Origin: Phialophora verrucosa
Taxonomy: Eukaryota > Ascomycota > Eurotiomycetes > Chaetothyriales > Herpotrichiellaceae
Assembly (NCBI GenBank): GCA_002099365.1
Contig: MSED01000006.1
Span: forward strand, 992,001 to 1,056,000
Length of the DNA stretch: 64,000 nt
Direction of reading: 5' to 3'
This document shows, one piece after another, positions 42,804-55,393 of this stretch (positions within the stretch are counted from its first letter, which is position 1; each line of letters begins with the position of its first letter). A model generated the notes under the pieces. It saw only the letters and a program-made list of their open reading frames with translations. It was not told the origin of the DNA and did no database searches. The position numbers were made by a program, and so were the translations under genes.

Positions 42804-45800
42804 ATGGAGGAGGTATACGTCTTCGGCGATCAGACGGCTGACTGCCGGGCGTTCTTCAACAAGGTCTTCTCCCGAAAGGACGATGTCTTGTTGCAGGCCT
42901 TCCTGGAGAGAGCTGGCGACGCCGTCAGATTCGAAAACAAATACCGATCCCATCCTTCAAAAGCAGTACCTAATTTCTCAACAATCCAAGAATTAGTCGA
43001 TCGTTATTACAGGGGCGAGGCAAAGGATGCCGCCGTCGAAAGCGCTCTCGTTTGTGTTTCTCAGTTCACTCATTTCTTTGGGTATGCATTGGAACTTTCC
43101 CGAGCCGACGCTCAGACCACAACCAGCTGACGATTGGGGACAGTGCTTTCGAGGAGAGAACACCTTCATACATTCCACCTAATACAGATGCACGACTAGT
43201 CGGACTATGCACCGGTTTAATAGCCGCCACCGCGGTCGCCTCCTCAGATTCTCTCACAGCCCTACTCCCTCTCGCAGTCGAATCAGTCCGAATTGCCTTC
43301 AGAGCGGGTGCACATGTGGGCAAGGTCGCCGAGCAGATTGAGACCGACACCAAGTCACAGTCGTGGTCAACTATTGTTGCTGCAGACGAAAAGTCAGCAC
43401 AGGCCGCTCTCGACGCGTTCCATAAAGAGAAGGGTACCGCACCCACGAGCAAGCTGTGGATCAGTGCGTCTTCAGCGACCTCAGTGACAATCTCCGGCCC
43501 TCCCGCAACGAAGAATGCTCTCTTCGAGCACTCGGAGTTTTTCCGCACACACAAAAATGCCTCAGTCTCGATATACGCTCCTTATCACGCGTCACACCTA
43601 CATTCCCAAGCCGATATCGACAAGATTCTGCGGCCGCAGACTAAGGACATCTTCGGCAACGCCGCCGTCAGATACCCTGTCTGCTCTAGCGTGACCGGGA
43701 AACCGATCTCTGCCAAAAATGGCTACGAGCTGCTGCAAGAAGCACTGAAGGAGATTGTAATTGAGCCTCTACGATGGGACAAGGTCTTGAAATACTGTGC
43801 GTCTGGCAAGGCTGAACAAGCCAAGGTCTTCGCTGTTGGTCCGACCAATCTCGCCAGCAGTGTCGTCTCTGCCCTCAAGGCCAATACGCCGAAAGTGACG
43901 CTGGAGGATCAGTCCCACTGGTCGACCGTCGCTCCAGCTGGCTCGCAGCATTCGAAGAGAGAGGCAGACATTGCCATCGTTGGCTTCTCTGGCCGCTTCC
44001 CGGATGCCGCTGACAATGAGCTCTTCTGGCAGTTGCTGGAGAAGGGTCTCGATGTCCACCGACCAGTCCCTCCGGACAGGTTCCCGGTCGACTCGCACAC
44101 TGATCCCACTTCCAAGAAGAAGAACACCTCCCATACACCCTTTGGCAATTTCATCGAGAGACCTGGTCTTTTCGACGCCCGATTCTTCAACATGTCGCCA
44201 CGAGAGGCTGCCCAGACTGATCCCATGCAGAGACTGGTATTGGCTACCAGCTACGAAGCCATGGAAATGGCTGGTATGGTGCCTGGCAGAACACCTTCCA
44301 CCAAGCACGACAGAATTGGTACTTTCTATGGCCAGACATCCGACGACTGGCGTGAAGTCAACGCCGCCCAGGACATTGACACGTACTTCATCTCGGGTGG
44401 TGTGCGTGCATTCGGCCCCGGTCGTATCAACTACTTCTTCAAGTTCTCTGGGCCGAGTTTCTCGGTCGATACCGCCTGCTCATCCAGCTTTGCTGCCATG
44501 AACGTCGCCATCACATCTCTCCGAGCCAATGAATGTGATACTGCTTTCACGGGTGGTGCGAACGTGCTCACCAATTCCGACATTTTCTCAGGCCTTAGCA
44601 GGGGTCACTTCTTGTCGAGGACCGGATCTTGCAAGACTTGGGACAACGATGCCGATGGCTACTGCAGAGGTGATGGTGTCTGCACTGTCATCATGAAGCG
44701 TCTGGAAGACGCTGTTGCGGATCGTGACCCGATTTTGGGCGTCATTCGCGGCATCGGTACCAACCATTCCGCAGAGGCTGTATCAATCACCCATCCATGC
44801 GCGGAGAACCAGTCCTTCTTGTTCGACAAGGTGCTCAAGGAGTGCAACGTACCTTGCAATGATGTCAACTACGTCGAAATGCACGGAACCGGCACTCAAG
44901 CCGGTGACGGTATTGAGATGGAGTCTGTGTCTTCAGTGTTTGCACCCCGCCAAGGTCGCCGCCGTCCTGACCAGCCATTGTACGTTGGCGCTGTCAAGTC
45001 CAACATCGGTCACGGCGAGGCAGTATCGGGTGTCTCGGCACTCATCAAGGTCTTGTTGATGTTGCAAAAGAGCAAAATACCACCTCACACGGGTATCAAG
45101 AAGCAGATAAACAAGAACTTCGCACCAGACCTGAAGGAACGCGGTGTCAACATCGCCTTCCAGACCACACCGTTCCCCAGGCCAGCCGGCGGCAAGAGAA
45201 CTGTGTTCATCAACAACTTTAGTGCAGCTGGTGGTAACACAGCAATGCTCTTGCAGGATGGTCCGGAGGTGCCCAAGGAGCCCACCGCCGATCCTCGGTC
45301 CACCCAGGTGGTAACGGTGTCGGCCAAGTCATTGGCCGCGTTCAAGAAGACCCTGGCCCGATATGAGGAATATCTCAACAAGAACCCTGGTGTCGGTCTG
45401 GCTGACCTTGCCTACACCTTGACAGCTCGCCGAGCGCATTACAACTACCGTGCGGCCTTCCCCGTCCAGTCCATCTCACAACTACAGGCGGCTTTGAAAG
45501 CTATCCAGGATCAGACACACAACCCCATCCCTCTGGCTTCCCCTCAGATTGCGATGGCGTTCACAGGCCAAGGTTCCCAATACACTGGCATGGGTCAAAA
45601 GCTGTTCGAAACATCCCGGCAATTCCGTGGCGACATTGAAGAGTTCAACGAGATTGCTCTTCGACAAGGACTTCCGTCGATCATGCCTTTGATTGACGGT
45701 TCCACCGAGGTGCAGCACTTGCCTCCTACCGTTGTCCAGCTTGGTATGTGCTGCATTCAGATGGCTTTGACTCGCCTCTGGGCTACTTGGGGAGTTACCC

Positions 45801-48800
45801 CCAGCGTCGTCATCGGCCACTCTCTGGGCGAATACGCTGCTCTTCAGGCCGCGGGTGTGTTGTCCGTTGCTGACACGATCTACCTGGTCGGGAAGCGCGC
45901 GCAGCTCCTGGAACAGAAGTGCACTGCTGGCACTCACGCCATGCTGGCTGTCAGATCTCCAGTTGCTGGTCTGCAGGATGTTGTTGCCAACAGCCAAGGG
46001 AAGATCGAGATTGCTTGTATCAACGGTGTCTCGGATACTGTCCTCTCTGGCACCATGGCTGACATTGACACTGTCGCGCAGAAATTGGCTGATGCCGGTC
46101 AAAAGTGCACCAAGCTGAAGTTGCCGTTCGCTTTCCACTCGTCTCAGGTCGATCCCATCCTAGCGGACTTCGAGAAGGTCGCTTCTTCCATCAAGTACAA
46201 TCCTCCGAGAGTCCCAGTCATCTCTCCTCTCCTCAGCGACATTGTCAGCGTCGGTGGTGTCTTCGACGCTTTCTATCTCAGCCGACACTGCCGCAAGACA
46301 GTTGACTTCGTCGGTGGTCTTTCTGCTGGCATGTCTACTGCCACCATCAGCGACACCTCTCTCTGGCTCGAGGTTGGCGGCCATCCGCTTTGCGCCAGCA
46401 TGATTAAATCATGCTTGTCAGCGCCAACTCTTCCCACGATGCGTCGTGATGAGGATCCATGGAAGATCATCTCGACGTCAATGGCTGGCCTCTATACTGC
46501 TGGTAAGACGTTGAATTGGGATGCCTTCCACAAGGAGAACGAGTCGCTTCGCGTCCTGAACGACTTGCCATTCTACGGCTACGACGAGAAGAATTACTGG
46601 CTTCAGTACTCTGGCGACTGGCTATTGTACAAGGGCGATTACCCCAAGGCCATCGCTCCAGCTGCTGCTGCAACTCCTGTGGCTGCTGGACCTGCGAAGG
46701 CCAGGAAGTACCTTTCCACAGCTGTCCAGGGAATCGTCTCGGAGGAGGTCAAAGGCAAGGTCGCCACCGTTATTGCCGAATCCGACTTTGCACATCCCAA
46801 GTTGTTCCCCGTTATTGCCGGGCATTTGGTCAATGGCAGTGGTCTTTGCCCGTCAACCTTGTACGCTGACATGGCCTACACCCTGTGCAACTATGGTGTC
46901 AACTTGATCAAGCCTGGTGAGAAAGTCGACATCAACATTGGTACCATGGACAACCCAGCTCCTCTCCTGCTCAAGAACATCAATCAGCCCGAGAGTCAAA
47001 TTGTTCGCATGACCATGAAGATCGACCTTGATGCTCGCAAGGCTGACTTCACTGTCACGACGAACAATGGCAAGAAGGATGTCGTTCACGCCAAGTGTGT
47101 CCTTCGTTTCGAAGACGCAGCGGCATGGAAGGAAGAATGGAACAAGATGTCCTACCTCGTCCAATCCAGAATCGACATGCTGAAGCACAAGATGGAGAAT
47201 GGCGAAGCCGACAAGGTCAGCCGCTCCATGGCATACAAGCTCTTTGGTGCCTTGGTCGACTACTCCGACATCTTCCAAGGTATGCAGAGTGTCATCTTCG
47301 ACGGGCCGGAATTCGAAGCTACCAGCAACATCAAGCTTCGTGCAGGTCCTAACGATGGTGACTTCTACTTCAGTCCTTACCATATCGACAGCGCGTGCCA
47401 CTTGTCGGGTTTCACTGTCAATGCCACCGTCAACCGTATGGAAGAGTGCTTTATCTCTCATGGATGGGGCAGTCTGCGATTCCTTGCTCCTCTCGAGCAC
47501 GACAAGGAGTACTTTGCCTACGTCAAGATGCAACCTGTCACTGGCAGCAAGATGCGAGCAGGCGATGTCTACGTGTTCAACTCCCAAAAGGAGGTGGTTG
47601 GTGTGGCTGGCGCTGTTCGCTTCCAGTGCATTCCTCGCAAGCTGATGGACGTCATGATGCCTAAGCCTAAAGCCGCTGCTGGTGCCAAAGCTGCTTCTCC
47701 AGCTCCTACACATGCCCCAGTCAAGGCAGCAACTCCTGTCCAAGCCGCTCCCCAGATCGAACTCCCTGCGCCCAAGGTCAAGGCTAAGAAGCCAGCCAAG
47801 GCACCCAAGGTCAAGGCTCCCGCTCCCCCCAAAGCTGCTCCTTCGTCTGGCAGCCTTGTTGTCCGTGCCTTCGATATCATCGCCAAGGAAATCGATGTTG
47901 ACCAGTCCGAACTCAACGACGATATCCAATGGGCCGATATGGGTGTCGATAGCTTGATGTCCCTGACCATCTCCGGCAAATTCCGCGAGGATCTTGATCT
48001 GGAGGTGGAAAGCACACTCTTCACTGACTACTCCTCTGTTGGTGCGCTTCGAAAGCACCTAGGAGGGGTGTCAGCTCCAGAGCCAATCTCCGCCGGCGAT
48101 GCGAGCTCCGTCGAGTCAACTGACTCGGGCTCCGAAAGTGACGACGACACTGTCGAGTCTGGCATTACCACACCTGACACTGAGGACTTCCCAGCCAAGA
48201 CACAGGGTCATGCCAAATCTGCTGCAGTTGAAGCCGTGGCCCAGGCACCTTCAGCTTCTGCGGGAGGTGACATGATCGAGACGATTCGCCAGGTCATTGC
48301 ACAGGAAATGGAGATGGACCTTGCTGAAATCACCGAGACCACTGACCTCAGCAACCTGGGCATGGATTCTCTGATGGCCCTCACCGTCCTCGGCAAGCTT
48401 CGTGAAGACCATGAGATCGACTTGGACCCAACGATCCTGGCCGACAATCCGTCGCTTGGTCACCTCCGAAAAGCTCTCGGCTTGGACAAGCCGAAGGCGG
48501 CACCTCCCCAGGCTCAGAAGCATGAAGTCGTTACCAATGTCGTTGTAGCTCCCGCTGCCCCTCCCGTCGAGGTGGTCGTCCAAATGCCCCCTGCCACATC
48601 TGTCCTACTCCAGGGAAACCCAAAGACCGCGACCAAGAACCTGTTCTTGTTCCCTGATGGTTCGGGATCTGCTACCTCTTATGTCTCCATCCCTGCGATC
48701 GACAGCAAGAATTTGGCAGTCTACGGTCTCAACTGCCCCTTCATGAAGGATCCCACCAGTTACACTTGCGGCATCGAAGGTGTCTCCAAGCTGTATCTTG

Positions 48801-49450
48801 AGGAAGTCATGCGCCGACAACCAGTTGGGCCTTATATCCTTGGCGGTTGGTCCGCTGGTGGTGTTGTTGCCTACGAAGTTACCAGACAGCTCGCAGACCT
48901 GCAGAAGCAGCACCCCGACAGAAACTACTCTGTGGAGAAATTGATCCTTATCGACTCGCCGTGCCCGATCAGACTCGAGCCCCTGCCTGCACGCCTGCAC
49001 CACTTCTTTGACGAGATTGGTCTGCTGGGTACCGGTACTGGCAAGACGCCTAACTGGCTGTTGCCTCACTTTGAGTACAGCATTAAGGCGTTGACCGCGT
49101 ACCGCCCGGAGCTGAAGACCACCCACGACTTCAAAGCGCCTCCAACTCTGCTCATCTGGGCAACTGAAGGTGTCTGTGGCAAGCCTGGCGACCCGAGACC
49201 TCCGCCACAGGCAGATGACCCCAAGAGCATGAAGTGGCTCTTGGAGAACCGAAATGACTTTGGTCCCAACGGGTGGGACAAGCTCTTGGGCGAAGAGGTT
49301 TGCAAGATGGTTACAGTGGTCGGAAACCACTTCACCATGATGAAGCCTCCAGTGGTACGTGTCTCTCCCGCCGTTCATCTTGATTGTAGGCTAACCGATT
49401 CACAGGCCAAGGGTGTTGGTTCCTTCATCCGGGAAGCTCTTTTGTCTTAG
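42804..49450 (+). CDS. non-reducing polyketide synthase, DHN-melanin type
   Basis: Iterative cytosolic megasynthase; for this architecture the product is usually 1,3,6,8-tetrahydroxynaphthalene, the DHN-melanin precursor. Exons 42804-43081, 43144-49354 and 49406-49450 give 2177 residues. Domains in order: SAT (GLCTGL, Cys ~115); KS (VDTACSSS Cys ~538, HGTGTQAGD His ~673, NIGHGE His ~716); AT (GHSLGEYAAL Ser ~986); PT (AGHLVNGSGLCP His ~1320, YHIDSACH Asp ~1511); an Ala/Lys/Pro linker; ACP1 (GVDSLMSL Ser ~1696); an acidic linker; ACP2 (GMDSLMAL Ser ~1835); TE (GGWSAGG Ser ~1996, GNHFTMM His ~2155). All catalytic residues are present and no reducing domain is seen. The first intron restores FFG-AFEERTPSYIPPN. 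The last intron (51 bases) is a multiple of three without a stop. The melanin assignment rests on architecture and overall resemblance; a different naphthopyrone-type product is possible. Confidence 0.95.
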
Positions 49451-49986
49451 GAAGATATCAGATGTGTCCATTGTGGACTTCGACGACATGACCAAATATT
49501 TTCGCAAAGCAGCTTGTCACGCCACCAAAAGATACCTGATAGAGATGGGGACTGGGACATCGTTGAACGTTGATAGACTTGGCTTTACTTCACGCGCGGG
49601 CTTGTTGTTACCTTTGTGCAAACTACGTACATACTGGGACGGTCTTTCAGCACGGCATGGGCTTTGCTGGGCATTTTCATGAGTGTCGGGGATTGCTTCG
49701 TTGTTTCTTGCTTGTGGGGACTGCACTTCTTCAGTGGTGCGGTTGGACATCATGGGGCGTTCATGTGGAATATGGGAATGGGGAAGAGCAAGGGTATGAT
49801 TGTGTGCTTCGAAGGGCTGTTTCATTGTTTGCTAGCTCTCGTCCTTCATGGGCTATTCTCACCCATCCGAATGTCATTCATAGTTTATTCTCACCAACTT
49901 GGCTCGCCTCTTCTGCTCGTAATTGTAGTCGGCCCCTCGAAAGCAAGAACCGAGGTTTTTGCAGGACGTTTCCAAAAGGTATGAAT

Positions 49987-50019
49987 CTTGTCCTTGCTTG
50001 CTTGTCCTTGCTTGTCCTT
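49987..50019 (+). repeat. CTTGTCCTTG short tandem repeat
   Basis: Three near-identical copies of CTTGTCCTTG/CTTGTCCTTT in a row in the probable PKS 3' region. Confidence 0.75.
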
Positions 50020-50686
50020 TCCTTGGCCCAGGCATGCATGTACAGTATACGGACGAAAGATGAGTAGCGTCATCTGGGCTCAGTTTGATGGAGAATTCGA
50101 TTCTATTGCCCATCATCCGTTCGATCTATATCTGGAGATCGGACGGATGATCCATGATGAATTACCCAGTGCCTAGTGCAGCGCATTACGTCCACAGTGC
50201 GCAACTGCACAGTATGTCACCTATGAATGCCGTGGAGGGCTCGTCGACTGCATCATCGACACCTGGCAGCTGCGTCATGACTCTTGACGCAGAGAGAGTC
50301 GCCTAATACTAGGAGATAAAGCATGAGATAGGAGCGGTATCCGTATCTGCGGATGCGATTGCGATCGGATCAGGCTGTGCCGGTTTCAAGCCACGCTCCA
50401 TGTGTACGAGCGGGATGGACGACTGGGTACCTTATTCGTACTCGCATCTCAGACGGCGTAGTGTGGAGATGCAACGGGGATGGGTAGAAGGAACGTACCA
50501 AGTACGAGCACAGAACTGTCCTCGAGGCAAAAATAGTAACCGCGGCTCCACCGACAAGGAAGGGCATATGTTTCATTCCAGACTCCGAGGATGGTGTTGT
50601 GTGTGAACCCGTACAGTAGTACCCAGCAGACATGCATGATGCACGATTAAGAGCACATGCGTCCATCAATCCACCATCGACCGCAG

Positions 50687-51549
50687 TACGAGTAACTGAT
50701 TACCTAGTTAATTAACTTGATTCAACTTAGCCTGCAAGTACCTCGTACATACGAGTACTGGGTACAGCGGGATGAGATGGGCTTGGTCGTAACCGCCGAT
50801 GACGCTGCCGGCCGGGAACGAAAGTGAGACATGCATGCATACGCGCATATGAGTATATGCATTATGTCCGAGTACCCTCCCCTGGTTCTGTATCGATATT
50901 TCATTTCCTAGCCCATCGCCCCCCCATGCATACACCCCCCTCACCTCGGATCGACGCGCTCGCCAATATTTGAACATGTCAGACGCGATCGGACACAACG
51001 AGGGAAGCATGTTCTGTTTTGTCCTGTCCGGTTCTTGATCAAGCAATTCGCTTCCCCGCGCCACATTGGCCGACCGACCCACTGGCTACGTAACTGGAAT
51101 TACGAGTACACGATTGGAATTACATTGTGATTGTGTACCTACGTGTACTCGTACTTGTACCTGTTACTACGCAGCACCCAGGACGCCGGACACGGGCCAC
51201 GGCACGCGATTTAGAAGAGGGTATCCTACGAGTAGTGGGATCGTTTTCGCCTTCGGTTTTCGCAGTGTGGGTGAAAAGTCCGTGAGATGACGTGATAGAT
51301 AGATAGACTGTCTCGCTTTATTTACGAGTATACAGTACGAGTAGAGTGACTCAGATTGGAAGCTGCGGCGGCTAGCTGGCTAGCTGGTTGGTGTGGATTG
51401 GATCTTCACCGTTGCATATCCTACCGAACGGAGGGAGGGAGAGAAAGACACATGCACGTCACAGCTCCTCTGCCAGTCCCGTGCGCGTGGGCTTAGTTCG
51501 CGCAAACATGTTGGTTGACTCGTACTTATATATACATGGCGTACTCGTA
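50687..51549. repeat. cluster of eight TACGAGTA/TACTCGTA motifs
   Basis: Exact 8-mers at 50687, 50750, 51101, 51146 (complement), 51227, 51323, 51336 and 51542 (complement). Partial forms (TACGAG or GTACTCG) lie at 50405, 50438 and 50502. The spacing is irregular. Confidence 0.8.
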
Positions 51550-52294
51550 AGTCGGTCGGTCGTTGGTAGGTATGTACAGTAGAAGGTAGGAGGGAGAGAT
51601 CTGGCATCAACCATCCAGGGGGTGCTTTCTCTGGTGCGAGCGAATCTGATTATGTTATGTGCGTATGTATGTACGTGTTGGCACTTACACCGCGTTTGGG
51701 CGACGCTCAAACCAGGAGTTTACCAAGAGAAATGAAGGCCCTCTAAATGACAGGACTCGGAGCTCTCGTGGCTATAGTGGCTACGGTTGCCGCGTTCGCT
51801 CCGGTCGGTCAACATCAGAAGATCCTTGGTACTATGCGCGAACGTCCTTCTCCTCCCTGCTCGTTTGGCTCATGGAGCGAGCGAGCAACTGCACATGCAT
51901 GCATACGGGGCCGATTGCTCACGCATCCATGGTGGTGTGTCCAGACTCCAAGACCCAATATTCCCTGTACCATGCTCGTGTCGATATTGCCGGCGCGGTG
52001 CTCTCAGCGTTTCACGAGGGATAGCCTCGTCTCTGGTTCGACTGATTCTCTCAGATGGTAGCGGAGTCGTTGGGATTGGGTCATGTGAACCTCTCGGTGT
52101 CCATGATGGAGGAGATCGTAGTCGCAATTATGGTGCCGATATCTGCGCCGATGGCCAGGCGGTCAAAAGAATGAGGTGGGATAAACCGGGCAGAGTTTCC
52201 ATCCAGTCCGACACCTTCACCTCGGGAGCATTGCCTCTGCTCTGAAAGGTTTCTACCACCGCTGAAAGGTTGGGGTCAAGACCCTGCGCTCATC

Positions 52295-54013
52295 TTATCC
52301 GAACAGAAATCCGTGGCCTGCACTCGGTAAGAACACCTCGGTCCAGGGTACGTGCAGGCCCTGGCACTCATCCTCTGCCTTGCCGGCAAACGCGACATCA
52401 TTCCTCGCCCAGACAGTCCGCATGAATTCCAGGCCGGAGTCGAATATCCAGATCCCAGTCTTCTGCTTCCAGCGCTCAGAGTACTCGACAGCAATCTTGC
52501 GGTGTGCCAAATCTGTTGCGGACATTTCAGAGCCGGCAAGGATGATGGGCATCAGACACTGCTTTTGGAAGTTGCTGTGCGAGGGAATGGCAGAGACCAA
52601 ATCGAGAATCTGAACTGCGAGCGCATGGGGTTCTGGCTGGGTTTCGACAGCATCATCCAGGGTCAAGCCTGGGTCTATGCCTTCTTCATATTTGATCACA
52701 TCAAGCGCTACAGACGAAGGCGTTGATGGCGGGGAGAAAACTCGAGTGCAGTACAACACAAGGGCCAGTCTCCAAACCTGGCACATCAAGAGCTGGCATT
52801 TCCCAGCGCCTGGGTTGATCTGCGCCTTTAAGAACTTTGCCCGCAGAGACCCTACAGTTGTTGAGTCGACGGTTTCGAGCCGCGACGCGGCAACGGCGAC
52901 GTCGTACATGTCAAGGAACATGCCGTCAGGGAGACCATTAAGAGCAAGGATGCTCCATTCGTCGTCCGCTTGCCACGCCATGAGTGCATCGAGGTAGGTC
53001 CTGGGGAAAATGGGTCCGCAACGTGAGATGAGCGCGGCGTTCACGTCGTACCAGATGAGCATGGCGATCTGGGCCCTGAGGTTGGGTCGGGATTCCGCCA
53101 AGCGAATGCCGCCATGGCTTTCGAGAATGTTGCATGCACCTCGGAGATGGACAGTCCAGTTCGAGACACCGGTCTCTGCATAGTCGAGGGCTATCAGGAG
53201 GAGAGCGGTGCTCAGGCCGCACTCAAAGGAGAGATGGTTCAGGTTCGAGGCAAAGAGCGACAAAGCTTTTGCTTTCAACTGCAAGATCGAAACTCCCTCA
53301 GGCTTGCCGCTGAAATGTGCTTGCTGGCGCCGAGCAAGGGCGACCGCGGCGTAACGAACACAGGGCAAGTCTTCGTGAATCGAAGGCAGACAGGCTCGCC
53401 ACGGGTTGACATTGACGTCAAATGTAAGCGTGGTATATGCGAAGCAGGAGTGGAAAAATGCCAGTGCGTGTCCGACGTCACCCGGCTGTTGGCCGATTGG
53501 AGGATAGAGAACAGGTTCGATCTTCTGGCTGCTGATACTGAATCGAGGTGTGCCTGGGGTTGATACCGACCAATTCGAGCACGGGGACGCCGACGAGATG
53601 GAAGCTTCGCTACGCGCAGACTCGGGGATTAGAATGTCCACCGGGCCGGGATCTGAGAAGGTCGATTGACTGGACTTCGAATTCGTCCTTGATCTACTCC
53701 TCGGTCGCTTCTGTGACTCGTTTGGGTCGACAAAGGTGAAAGTGGCCGGCGTGGGAAGCGTCACTGTCCCAACCACCCCCAGTCCTGTGCTCTCGGGATA
53801 TGATTTCGATCGCTTTTTGCTGATGCGCAGGGTACCTCTCTCCCAGTTCAGTTGCTGCACGTAGCCCTTGCACACCGCCCCTTCCGCCAGACAGGGACTG
53901 CATCGTGGCCGTCGCCGATCACAATACCTGTTGTGGGCGGCGCACGTGTGGCAGTCGCTCTTTGCCCATCCCAGCGAATTCGTCCTTCTCCCAGTCAGTT
54001 GGCTCACGCGCAT
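52295..54013 (-). CDS. Zn2Cys6 transcription factor
   Basis: Fungal nuclear regulator, 572 residues from the start at 54013 (MRVSQLTGRRTNSLGW), no intron. An in-frame ATG at 54169 would add 52 residues. The binuclear zinc cluster is complete and well spaced: C21, C24, C31, C38, C41 and C48, with the basic loop DRRRPR. A Lys/Arg-rich linker (RISKKRSKS) and a Ser/Pro-rich region follow. The C-terminal two thirds (from HALAFFHSCFAYTT) has the helical pattern of the fungal-specific transcription factor domain common in pathway regulators. It lies between the polyketide synthase and a divergent FAD oxidase, which makes control of those genes a reasonable guess, though neither target nor inducer is visible. 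Confidence 0.92.
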   Translation of the reverse strand: MRVSQLTGRRTNSLGWAKSDCHTCAAHNRYCDRRRPRCSPCLAEGAVCKGYVQQLNWERGTLRISKKRSKSYPESTGLGVVGTVTLPTPATFTFVDPNESQKRPRSRSRTNSKSSQSTFSDPGPVDILIPESARSEASISSASPCSNWSVSTPGTPRFSISSQKIEPVLYPPIGQQPGDVGHALAFFHSCFAYTTLTFDVNVNPWRACLPSIHEDLPCVRYAAVALARRQQAHFSGKPEGVSILQLKAKALSLFASNLNHLSFECGLSTALLLIALDYAETGVSNWTVHLRGACNILESHGGIRLAESRPNLRAQIAMLIWYDVNAALISRCGPIFPRTYLDALMAWQADDEWSILALNGLPDGMFLDMYDVAVAASRLETVDSTTVGSLRAKFLKAQINPGAGKCQLLMCQVWRLALVLYCTRVFSPPSTPSSVALDVIKYEEGIDPGLTLDDAVETQPEPHALAVQILDLVSAIPSHSNFQKQCLMPIILAGSEMSATDLAHRKIAVEYSERWKQKTGIWIFDSGLEFMRTVWARNDVAFAGKAEDECQGLHVPWTEVFLPSAGHGFLFG

Positions 54014-55393
54014 AGCTGAACTGCCCTGTGCAGATGGGTGGTTATTGTCATGGTCGAGGGTTCCACGTCGTTGCCCGAAGCAATATGGAAGCGAAGGACG
54101 TCGATAACAAAAGGTCGGAAGATGATAAGAAAGGTGCGGGGAATCTAGGAGGGGCCGTCGGCCAATCAAACGAGGAGAATATCCTGCCGAGAAATAGCCT
54201 CATCCGCTAAGGTCGTTCTGGTTGGTTCCAATCACGTGTGCATCACGTGCATAATCTCTTGGCAAAGTACTCGCAGTGTCTTCCTGTTTTCCACACCGAG
54301 AATTATGAATAACAAGCTATATACGATACAATCGACTCTCTTGGTTTCACAAGCATTGCTTGGCAGGTGGAGCGCACACTTCGAGGAAGTTCATGCCCAA
54401 AGTTATTGGTTCTCAGCCGTGTGGCGGCCTCAAGCGGTAGCTGAAAGTCCCAAGGGAACCGCGCTTCCCGCGACGAAGCGAAATGAGACGCGAGTTCGTC
54501 GCTGCGTGCATCTTTCGCTTCGAACAGTATTTCCATGCCTCGGTCAGGGCCATCAGGATCTCTACAGCAATGGAACTATCCTCAAAGCTGGTAGGCATGG
54601 TGTCAATCCTTGTTTAGCTTCACCTTTTTGTTTCTTCATTGCTGCGCTCTCGTCGGCTATCATTCGTCTGGCACGAAATCGATTACGCGACATGTCGATA
54701 ATCCTGCATAGATCAAAGCGTTGAAAATCTAGGAGCTGGATAGAATTATGCCCATGCAGGCCGAATATTTCCTGGAGCACGCTACTCGAGGTGTATGGTA
54801 CTCCCCAGTTGAGGTTGAGCGGACCTTAACAAAAAGGAGGACGAATGCCTGAATTCAACAAGGTAAGGCGGCCAGTCGAGTGGGACACAAGGGTGTCTGT
54901 CTACCGCATTGAGTTGCACAGAGGAAAGCCGCTGTCAGGCTTTCTGCTGTTCTTACACCTTGTACTCCTCACAAGGGGCTCCTTCCGCCTGGTTCGCGCA
55001 ACAAATAATGTGTTCTGCTCCTCCGCGTGGGCAGTGACCGCTTCAACGAGACGCCAAAATCTTCCACTGGTGCTGGCCTTCAGCTGGGGGTTCCATTGTA
55101 ATCATTTTGCCGTTTCTGGCCTGGTGGCCTTTCACGTCAGCCTACGCCAACTGCCTTGCCCTGCTTTGACCCAGGCAGCACGTTGGACACCCAACGTCTT
55201 TCGATTGGCACCGAGTCAGGCTCGTGGTAATTGCAACAGTGGAAGATGCAATCCGATCAGGTAGATGGGTGTACCTTTGCGAGGTAGGAGTATACCGTGA
55301 CAATGCCACATCTATAAAACCCTGTGCTCTCACCGCGACTCTACCTCTGTCCAGGATCCGGAATCTCTATCTTCGACATTGTGGTGTCCTGTC
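54014..55393. promoter_or_regulatory. divergent region between regulator and FAD oxidase
   Basis: 1.4 kb holding the promoters of the Zn2Cys6 gene (-) and the oxidase (+). No CGG-type palindrome was confidently picked out. An open segment at 54845-55264 has no family resemblance. Confidence 0.45.

Larger units (their letters stand above)
49451..52294. other. 2.8 kb between PKS and regulator, motif-rich
   Basis: No gene supported. The first ~600 bases are probably PKS 3' UTR, including a CTTGTCCTTG repeat. From 50.4 to 51.6 kb the motif TACGAGTA is strikingly dense. Short open segments have no family resemblance. Confidence 0.45.

Noticed and set aside
46853..48058. 401-codon open frame antisense to the PKS
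   Set aside because: Shadow of strong codon bias in the PKS coding strand; no family resemblance.
49570..50067. 165-codon open frame after the PKS
   Set aside because: Probable 3' UTR of the PKS; low-complexity hydrophobic translation including the CTTGTCCTTG repeat.
54845..55264. 139-codon plus-strand open frame before the FAD oxidase
   Set aside because: No family resemblance; lies in the divergent promoter region.
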